In this document: piece after piece, positions 55,667-64,000 of the stretch
How positions within the stretch are numbered: position 1 is the stretch's first letter
Layout: each line of letters opens with the position of its first letter
From: Pezicula radicicola
Lineage: Eukaryota; Ascomycota; Leotiomycetes; Helotiales; Dermateaceae
Assembly (NCBI GenBank): GCA_003008705.1
Contig: PDUO01000029.1
Span: forward strand, 689,684 to 753,683
Reading direction: 5' to 3'
Length of the DNA stretch: 64,000 bases
The notes under the pieces: model-generated
The model's database searches: none
What the model was told of the DNA's origin: nothing
Seen by the model: the letters and a program-made list of their open reading frames with translations, nothing else
Translations under genes and position numbers: made by a program

Positions 55667-56919
55667 GATGAGAAACGGAAGAATGAGGTCAAGTCAAGAT
55701 TTAGCTAGCATCAGACAAGCACTGGAACGAGCGTTAAGCATCTGAAAGCTGCCATGGAAATGGGCTGACTGATACGACTCCACTACCACGATGGGCGTCC
55801 GTCCGTACCTTACCTTGTAAGCCGTTGATCACACCTGGAGGGGAGAGAGACCGAACTTCTACCATGGAGAAAAGAGCCGCTGGAGATAGTCAATCTACCC
55901 ACCACACACTCTTCGATGACGAATAGTAATCATATTGGGGTACTAACAGCTCGAGTAGGCGGCCGTTAAAGGCGCTACCAGCCCAGCTTTCAAACGCCCC
56001 GGTTGATTGTATGGTTCGCAGCTGCCTGTCGCTCAAAGAGAAAGAGGCACAGGAAAGATTGACGTACGTCTCGAGTTTAAGAGTTGGTAAGGGAGGTCTC
56101 GAGATATCTTTTCTGGAATTCTGGTTTGCCAATCTCGAGCGAGAGCGGTGGTATTGTGTCATTCGTAGGTGTCATAAAGCCTTTACCACTGTGGCACAGC
56201 ACAGGCAGGACGTGGTACAGTAGCAAAGTAGCTGCATTTTGCGTGTCTATCGGTCTATCCCACCTGGGGTGCCGTGGCACAGTATGATCCCGGGGGCCAA
56301 GGAGGGAGGGGCCGATGCGTGTCTGGCCCGTAATCGACTGTACAGCGGATTCTGAACACGGAGGGCCTTTCCTCTTTCAGAGAATTCAGATATGGATCTT
56401 GTATTGGATATCTCATTATCCCAATCATTAATCTGGATTTTGGAGGCCACCCTGGCAGCCGCGGGTAGCATCTTGAAATCTTAGAGTATTCCCCGCTGCA
56501 GAACTGATGAAGCTATTCCCCAAACGCCATATAATTTGCATCACGTGGCACTCAGTGGCCCCAGTAACTTGGGAAAGCGGCAGCAAAATAATTCACTATC
56601 CAGTACCAAGTTACCAGGTTACCAAGTTACCAGGTTGGATCTAGAACCAACTCCAAAACCGTGGCTGACGTATGGCTGCTCAATCCTTCCAGGTATCTCA
56701 AGTCGCTCAAATACAACTTCAGCCATTGAGGGTCAATTGCAAGACATGCTATGGATGCCGCTTTTCTTCGTCCAAATTTCTAATTTCAACAACGCGAACC
56801 ACCCAACCGCATGATACTACTCCACGCCGTCGTCTATCAAGCAGGTATAGATAAGAGCTAGATTTGAATTCTGTCATTCGACATTTTCTAGTTCCAATCG
56901 CAGGAGTGCATTCCACCAT
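55667..56919. other. Intergenic, no gene seen
   Basis: Promoter of the DHA2 transporter at the left. Several small frames on both strands have no domain. A 16-bp perfect tandem duplication lies at 56605-56636. Confidence 0.5.
56605..56636. repeat. 16-bp perfect tandem duplication
   Basis: ACCAAGTTACCAGGTT occurs twice head to tail (56605-56620, 56621-56636). Confidence 0.85.
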
Positions 56920-57285
56920 ACCTCCTCCTCCCAACACTCAACCTCCCCACCACGCAATCTACAATGCAATCTACAAGCTCCACGATTTGCGATCTATAAT
57001 AGAACTTCACAGCCTACAGACATTCGAATAGTCAAGTCGATACTATATACAGTTAGTCTACTAAACGCGATTTCGAATCCCTTGCTGTATATTACGTAGG
57101 CGCGCATTTACAATACCTCCTTGTCCTGCAATATCCCCCTTGCGCGATCTACGATACAACTTCTATAGACATCTATAAGTAGTCGTACATTCGAGGGTGA
57201 ATCGCAGCTAGTCTACCATTCGCGATCCACTTATACTACCTCTGTATTCAACACTGAAATCTCCCCTTGCGCGATCTATAGTCTA
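56920..57285 (+). repeat. Imperfect subrepeats before the retroelement
   Basis: Three related blocks at 56920-56968, 57114-57158 and 57237-57285 run ACCTCC/ACCTCT ... CCCC ... CG(C)GATCTAC. Between them are related stretches (AGTTAGTCTACTAAACGCGAT and AGCTAGTCTACCATTCGCGAT types). They immediately precede the gag-like region and may be part of the element's LTR or leader. They are not RIP-saturated. Confidence 0.5.
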
Positions 57286-57399
57286 GCTCTAAGATACGAT
57301 ACTTAGCTATTCGCGAACAAGACTATAACCCATCTTCTGTGATCGATCTACATCCCTTTTCTACGAAAGTTGAATCTACTACTAGAGTTGGTGGGTATA

Positions 57400-57720
57400 T
57401 TGATACTACGTTTAGTGTAACTTGAGATTTTGTTCTTTAGTAGAATCCCCTTTAATACAATCTTGTAGAGATAGCGGAGATAGAGAATAATACAGAAGAG
57501 GAGACTAATGAGGCTAGAGGTAACAGTGAATAGAACGTGGACGGGACTTCTTAGATAATTACCACTAGTAGTTCGTATATACAGCCTAACCTAAAACAGA
57601 GATCTCCTACGCCGGCTAATACGGAGGTGAGCGACCTACTAAAAGATATCGTAGATAGTCGGGATGAACGATAGATAATAAGGGGAGGAGGTTTAAGTAT
57701 ACTAGATAATACTTTTTACG
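57400..57720 (+). other. Lightly mutated gag start region
   Basis: The first part of the gag-like region still carries CG, CA and TG and reads ANTEVSDLLKDIVDSRDE in one frame, with few stops compared with what follows. The change to saturated AT sequence occurs within about 50 bp near 57700. Confidence 0.5.
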
Positions 57721-60164
57721 AAAATAAGGGTTGTCTATTTTTAAGATATACAAGAGCTACTATCGTAAACGGTTTATAGATTATAGTTTAGGAATTCATT
57801 GAAATAGAAGAGTATTTAATATAATATCTATAAGAGGAAAAGTATAATAGAAAGTCTTTATTTAACCTCTAACTATTAAATAAATAAGAAGACTTTAATT
57901 AAAAGTAGTATTACTAGTACTAACTTTAATAGTCTATATAAGAGAAGATTATAGAGAAGTTTAGTTAACTAGGTTAAGATCGTAAAGGAGGTTTAAAAGT
58001 ACCTAGATAGTAGAGAAGCTCTATACTCGATAGTCTCTTAAGTATAATATACTAAAAAATAAGGGATATAGTTTAAAAAGTTTAAAGAGAAAGTTATTAG
58101 AAGAGATAATATATATCTCTTATAAAGAAGAGTATAGTAAGATCTAGAAAGCTTAGAGTAATTAATAGACTAATATCTCTAGTAAAGAGAAGAAGAATTA
58201 GAATAAGAAAGTTTCTATTTTAAAATTACTATCTAAGTATCTTAGTAGATATTTAAGGTTATATATAAGATAGTAAAATATTTAAAGTATATCTTAATAG
58301 GTTTATAGATTATAATATAAATAATAAACTAGACTTAGAGACTATATTATTTAAAAGATTAAGAGATATTCTAGTAGATTTATTAAACTTTAAAGGAAAG
58401 GATAGTTAATACCTTTATAATATTATATATACTATAATAGATACTACTTTAATATATATCCTAGTAGATAATATAAAGATATTATAGATATTTATTATTA
58501 ATTAATAGAAGGATAATAATAAAGAGTTAAAGTTACTATTATAAATAAGAGTAAACTAGAGAAGGAATTCTTCTAGTATTAAATACTCTAGTTTCTCTAT
58601 TTAAGATAATATCTATAATTTAAATTATAGTTAGATTTATTATTTTAAAGAAAAGTAATAGTAGTTATAATTTAAGATAGAGATTCTATAGAGTATAGAT
58701 AAATCTACTTCTTCTAAAATATATAATAATTCTATTAATACTTTATAAATTCTAATTAAATAAGTTATATATATCTTTAATATTTATATACTACTCTTAT
58801 ATAAAGATAGTATAATAAGTAACTAGTATCTAGATTAGAGTAAACCTAGTAAGGTATTATAGTTATTAGATAATCTTAATCTAAAACTACTCTAAGGTAA
58901 TTATTAATTATTACTAACTTAGTATTATAAACTATAATAAGACTCTTAGTCTAAGGCTTAGCTATAGACCCTAAGGGACTTAGTATAGAGAACTATTAGT
59001 TTATAAGATAAGGAGGTTATATAATAAGTATTATATAATAAGGATAGAATTATTAAGGATTATTATAATCTATAGGATTATTAGAGATTATTATAATTAG
59101 AAATAATCTATACTTATAAAGGTTCTATATAAGTAGATAGTTATTCCCTCTTAGATAGAAGCTTTATACTTAACTTAAATATAGTATCTTTATATATACT
59201 TAGTAACTAGTAATCTTATTACTTCTTAACTTAGTAATAGTATTCTTACTTTATTATTTAAACCTAATATTATTATCTTTTAATTAATACTAGACTTAAA
59301 GATATATCTTATATTATACTTTAAATACTAATCTATAAGATACTAGTATATATATTAAGTTAAGTAATAATATCTATAATAAATAATAGTTTATATACTA
59401 CTCTCTAGATAATAATAACCTTAGTAGAAGAAATTAATAAGAACCTAAAGTATAAAACCATTGATCTATTTAGTAAAGAATAAAATAAACTTTATAAATT
59501 CCTATTATAACTCTAACTATATATTATATTCAATAGAGAATACTTTTAATTATAGATAGAGTAAGTTCTTTAGATAGTTATACTACTAGAAGAAAAGACT
59601 ATAAACTAAATTAAAGGGTTTCTAGAAGATTACCTTTAGAATACTAACTTTTAAAGAGAAATTAAGGATAATATAAAAGATATAATTATAAAAATCTTTA
59701 GTTTATAGAAAGGGTTCTTAGAAGAAATTAAGTTAAACTTTAGAGTAATAGATAAAAAGAAAAAAGTAGAGTAAACTATTAAGGTATTATAATAGAAAGA
59801 GTTAGTTATAATATATATCTAAGACTTTTAATACTACTCTACTAGGACTAAGTAGAGAGATAATACTTTATAATACTAATATAAGAAAGGGTTAAAAGAT
59901 ATAGTAAAGGATAAACTCCTAAGGTAGTAAGGAACTATTAATACCCTAGAGGATCTTATTAAGACTACTTATAAAATTAATAATATATAGTATAAAAGAA
60001 GTATAAAAAAGAAAGAAAAGTATAATCCTAGATATAAAAGATTAAATAAAGATAAAAGTAGGATAGATAGAAATATTAACTATAGAGATCCTATAGAACT
60101 AGATATTATATTTTAAAAAGAAATTTTACTCTAAGATAGAAAGAAGTATATAGATAACTATATA

Positions 60165-60206
60165 TATTTTAATTATAGAAAATCTAGATACCTTACTTAT
60201 AACTAT
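60165..60206 (+). other. RIP-converted zinc knuckle (CCHC) of gag
   Basis: In frame the sequence reads Y-FN-Y-RKSR-Y-LTYN-Y, which has exactly the C-X2-C-X4-H-X4-C spacing of a retroviral-type zinc knuckle with every Cys and the His replaced by Tyr. TGT/TGC to TAT/TAC and CAC/CAT to TAC/TAT are the TG-to-TA and CA-to-TA changes expected of RIP, so the motif is preserved as a fossil but can bind no zinc. Confidence 0.8.
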
Positions 60207-61769
60207 AAGAGTAGAGGAAGAAGCTACTACTTAGGAAGAAGAGGTAAGTTTAATACTATAGAATAGAAGGGTTATAATAGACTAATATAACTATATACTA
60301 TAGAATAAGAGTTATTAAAAGAAGCCTTTAAAATACTTATACTTAAGATACTTATATTAGAAGAAGAGTTTATAGAGTTAAATAAATTTAAAGAAGAAAA
60401 TAAACTATAGAAAAATACTATTATATTAGTAGAAACTATAGAGTTACTAGAAGAGTCTAAGAAAATAAAAGATAATAATATAAAAGAAATAATAGTATTA
60501 GAGTATAGATAACTATAAATCCTATTAGAATAATTATCTATTATAGAGGTCTTTAAGGAATTAATTAAGGAATATCTAAGGAGAAAGATAGAACTTACTA
60601 AGTAAGGTCTTAATATAAATATAAAGATATAAGTTAAATACTTAGAAGATATCTTATTTAAGATAACTAANTATAAATATTAATTATATAAACTAGAGAA
60701 AATAATTAAGATATAAGTTAAAGAGGTTATAATAAGAAATAGAATATTAGTTATCTATAGTTAATAATATTAGAATAAGTTAACTAGTAATATTAACTTT
60801 TAAAAGTAATTAAACTAAGTTTATAAAATACTTAAGAAAGAGAGGAATAAGCTTAATATAAAGATTATAAAACTTAGAGTAAGAGAGGATATAATAAGGA
60901 TTAATTACCTCTAATATACTTAATTATTATAGATAGTCTACTATATAGATAGTTATACTATCTACTACTCCTCTAAGGAGGGATTAGATTATTAGCTAAG
61001 TAGAAGGAAACTTATCTATTAGACTAATATATCTTATATATCTAATAAAGTAACTTTAATCCTAGAAGCTTTATTATTAAAAAACTAAAAGACCTTAATA
61101 GTAGAAGACTATTATTAAGTAATTATAAAGAGTCTAGGAATCTATATAATAAGAAGGAATTATATATAATAGAAAAAGAATAGTAGCTTTTCCTAGTAGT
61201 TTAGTTAAATAAATAAGTACTATAAGTAATAGTAGACTTAGATATAATAGATAATTTTATTAATATAAGTATAATACTAGATAAAGGATTTAAGATTCTA
61301 ATAAAGTAGGAATTATATTATCTAAGTATTATTAATAAGGAACTAATTAGATTAAATAAAGGAATAATAATCTATAAAACTAATTAACTAATTATAAAAA
61401 TATTAAAAGGATATACTAAAGAGATATAACTAGATCTTATTACTTTAGGGACTTATTTAATAATTCTTAGTATACCTTAGTTAAAGACTTATAATCCCTA
61501 GATTAACTAATAGAAGGAGTAGATTATTATAAACTAATACTAGTATATTAGTAACTATATAGTACTTTTAGGAGATAAGATATCTCTAGACTAAGAGGAG
61601 TTATATATAACTTCTAATAAGCTAGAGGACTTAGTCTAAGTCTCTATATTAAAGTAAATACTAATAGTATATAAGGAATATAAGTTATTATTCTAGGAAG
61701 GATCTAGGAATAAGATACTTCTAGAGTACTAGTTATAGAACTATAAGATATCTATTAAGTTAGAAAAGA

Positions 61770-62420
61770 GTCTAATATTTAAATTTATTTATTAACTCTT
61801 AGAGAAGGAGTTAAGTAGTCTTAAAATATATATTAATAAAAACCTAAAGAAAGAATATATATAACTATTTATATTACTAGTAGTAAGTTTAATCTTATAT
61901 ATACCTAAACTAGATAGATTACTATATCTATATATAAACTACTAATAGCTTAATAGTATTATTATTAAGAATAGATATCTACTACCCTTAATTAATAAGT
62001 TATATAATAGGATATAAGATATTAAAATCTTTATAACTCTAGATATATAAGGAGTATATAATATTATCTAGATAAAGGAAGATAATAAATAGAAAATAAT
62101 ATTTAAGATATATTATAGTTTATTTAAATATCTAATTATACTATTTAAACTAATGAATATACTAGTATTATACTAAAGGATAATTAATAAATAATTATAT
62201 AAATATTTTAATATCTTTATAGTTACTTACTTAGATAATATACTTATCTTTTCTAAGATAGAGAATAAGTATATAAAGTATATTAAGAAAGTACTAGAGA
62301 AGCTTAAGAGAGTAAAGTTTCTTATTAAACTAAAGAAATATAAGTTCTATAAAATAGAACTTAAGTTTCTAGGATTTATTATAGAGATTAATAGAATTAA
62401 AATAAATATAACTAAGGTTA
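61770..62420 (+). other. Reverse transcriptase domain remnant
   Basis: Readable through the stops: YQLLEKELSSLKIYINKNL, LNSIIIKNRYLLPLINKLY, GVYNIIQIKE-like (Q now TAG), then the active-site strand YLDNILIFS at about 62228-62254, where the usual YLDD has become YLDN by a TG-to-TA change. KFLGFIIE follows as the family's next motif. The domain is dead on both counts: stops and a lost catalytic Asp. Confidence 0.85.
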
Positions 62421-62639
62421 ATATAATACTTATCTAGCTAGAACCTAAGATAGTTAAAGAGGTATAAGTCTTTTTAGAGTTTATAAACTTCTATTAAAGA
62501 TTTATTAAAGACTACTTAAGAGTTACTTAATTATTTATAAAACTTATAAAGAAGGAATAGAAATTTAAATAGAATCTAAAAGCTTAGAAAGTATTTAATA
62601 TACTTAAATAATAGTTTATAATTATACTAATACTAGTTA

Positions 62640-63010
62640 TTTTTAATCTAGAATAATAAATTATCTTAGAAATAAATATATTAGATTTTACTATAGAAGT
62701 CTACTTAGGATAACTTAATAAAGATAAGAAATTAAGACTAGTTATATACTACTCTTAGAAAATAATACCTATAGAGTTAAACTATAATATATATAATAAG
62801 GAACTATTAATTATTATAGTTACTTTTAAATAATAAAGAGTCTATTTAGAAGAGTTTAATTATCTAGTCTAGATATAGATAAACTATAAGAATCTTATAT
62901 TATTTATAATAATAAAGATCTTTAATAAAAGATAAGTTAGATAGTTTAAGAAGCTATTAATATATAACTTTATTATCTTATATAGAAAAGGATCTAAGAA
63001 TATAAGAATT
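62640..63010 (+). other. RNase H domain remnant
   Basis: Readable pieces are IILEINILDFTIEVYLG (family: EVDASDxAIGAVL), ELNYNIYNKELLIIIVTF (family: NYxIYDKELLAIV) and the connection region up to INTLSR. The metal-binding Asp and Glu positions are partly replaced by Asn and Lys-like codons. Confidence 0.75.
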
Positions 63011-63229
63011 AATACTCTAAGTAGATAATAAGATTATATAAGAAAATTAATAGAAAGACTAAAAGTAATACTTAAGTAAAATAAAGAAAATCTAAAATAT
63101 AACTATAAGCTCCTAGTTATAATATCTATAGTAGAAGATAAGGATCTAGAGGATAAGATTAAATAAATATATAATATAGATAAATATATCTCTAGGATTA
63201 TTAAAGAACTAATAATAAAGTTCTTAAAT

Positions 63230-64000
63230 AATTAAATAGGATTATTATAATTTAAGGGATTAGTCTATATACTAGTAAGAGTATAAAGAGAGTTTATATA
63301 AGAATAATACTTATTACTAGTTTATAGATATTAAGGAATTAATAAAACCCTTAATTAAATAATATAAGATTATTACTTTCTAAGTATAAGGAAGTAAGTA
63401 AAGTAAGTAGTTATAGAGTATAATCTATATAATAAAAGTAAAACTAGTAGATACTTACTATATAAACTATTATAGTTACTACTAGTCTTAGAAAGAGTAT
63501 AGAGTTTAATTATATTTAACTTTATTATTAAACTATTACTTTCTAAAGAACTAATAATAAAGATTATTTATAACTCTATTTAAGTAGTTATAGATAGATT
63601 AACTAAATATAGATACTTTATACTATATAGAGAAAGTAGTAATATTAAAGAATTAATATATATATTCCTAAAAGTTATTATAAGCTAGTATAGATTATTA
63701 GAAGAGATTATATTAAATAAAGATAAACTCTTTATATTAAAATTCTAGATATTACTTATAATATAGTTAAGAGTAAACTATAAACTCTCTATAATATTCT
63801 ATCTATAGATAGATAAATAAATAGAATATTTAAATTAAATATTAGAATAATACTTATATAGTTATATTAATTAATAGTAAGATAATTAGATAGAACTATT
63901 ATTATTAGTATAATTTATATATAATAGTACTAAGAGTAAACCTATTAGGATATTATTATTCTTTATAAATTATAGATTTCAACTAGAAGTATATTAATAA
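63230..64000 (+). other. Integrase domain remnant, cut by window end
   Basis: VVIDRLTKYRYFIL at about 63580-63630 is the integrase core strand (family VDRLTKxAHFIP). Further on, IEYLNQILEQYLYSYIN (one Q now TAG), QDNQIELLLL and IYNSTKSKPI match the end of the catalytic core (TERVNQTLEQYLR, NxWxxLLPLAEFAYN). Numerous TAG/TAA stops interrupt it. Confidence 0.8.

Larger units (their letters stand above)
57400..64000 (+). mobile_element. RIP-degraded Ty3/Gypsy-type retrotransposon, 3' end outside window
   Basis: A gag-pol element on the + strand, inactivated throughout. From about 57720 CA and TG dinucleotides nearly vanish and TA dominates; coding frames are full of TAG and TAA where CAG, CAA and TGG once stood. 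This is the mark of repeat-induced point mutation. Despite this, the domains follow the Ty3/Gypsy order: gag-like (57.4-60 kb), zinc knuckle, reverse transcriptase, RNase H and integrase. The integrase reaches the window edge, so the 3' LTR is not seen. The 5' boundary is uncertain; no LTR terminus or primer-binding site could be fixed by eye. One N occurs at 60671. Some RT stretches resemble Tf1/chromovirus-like fungal elements. Confidence 0.9.

Overview
This is nuclear DNA of a filamentous ascomycete (Pezizomycotina). The evidence is: short introns (mostly 45-110 bp) with GTRWGT-type donors and CTAAC-like branch sites; CT-rich tracts before start codons; families such as GPI-anchored cupredoxins, fungal type-B esterases and HeLo-like/STAND N-terminal domains; and a retrotransposon destroyed by repeat-induced point mutation (RIP). 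Protein style suggests Leotiomycetes, but that placement is only an impression.

Layout. 1-2.6 kb has no gene I can support. 2.7-7 kb holds a secreted copper-binding-type protein, a dead aldo/keto reductase fragment and a haem-binding MAPR/Dap1-like membrane protein. 7.6-9.6 kb holds the head-to-head ribosomal protein genes rps25 and rps5. 10-17 kb is a run of secreted or surface genes: an aspartic protease, an unrecognised protein, a 97-residue cysteine-rich secreted protein and a mucin-like transmembrane protein. 17.3-21.1 kb carries an NLR-related protein with an apparent frameshift and the centromere/Fanconi histone-fold protein CENP-X/MHF2. 22.5-31 kb holds a small membrane protein, a secreted carboxylesterase, a RING protein and a membrane protein with unresolved ends. 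32.5-42.1 kb is housekeeping: an ADGF-type adenosine deaminase, an Srp40/Nopp140-like nucleolar protein and the exocyst subunit Sec3. 43-48.3 kb has a PEP-mutase/isocitrate-lyase superfamily enzyme and a DUF1275 membrane protein. 48.3-51.5 kb is gene-poor and repeat-bearing. A tRNA-Ile(AAT) and two MFS transporters follow (51.5-55.7 kb).

From about 57.4 kb to the window end lies one Ty3/Gypsy-type gag-pol element on the + strand, shredded by RIP. CA and TG dinucleotides are nearly absent, nearly every frame is full of TAG/TAA, yet the zinc knuckle, reverse transcriptase, RNase H and integrase can still be read through the mutations. Gene-rich DNA therefore abuts an AT-rich block.

The genes are mostly independent units. 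Visible relationships are the shared rps25/rps5 promoter, the neighbouring transporters with a perfect 20-bp inverted repeat between them, and the loose 10-17 kb cluster of secreted/surface genes. I found no clear new multi-gene system. The best leads are the NLR-like gene, the small secreted protein, the inverted repeat at 53.55 kb, and the direct-repeat/minisatellite structure at 48.8-49.8 kb. All exon boundaries are read by eye from splice signals and frame.
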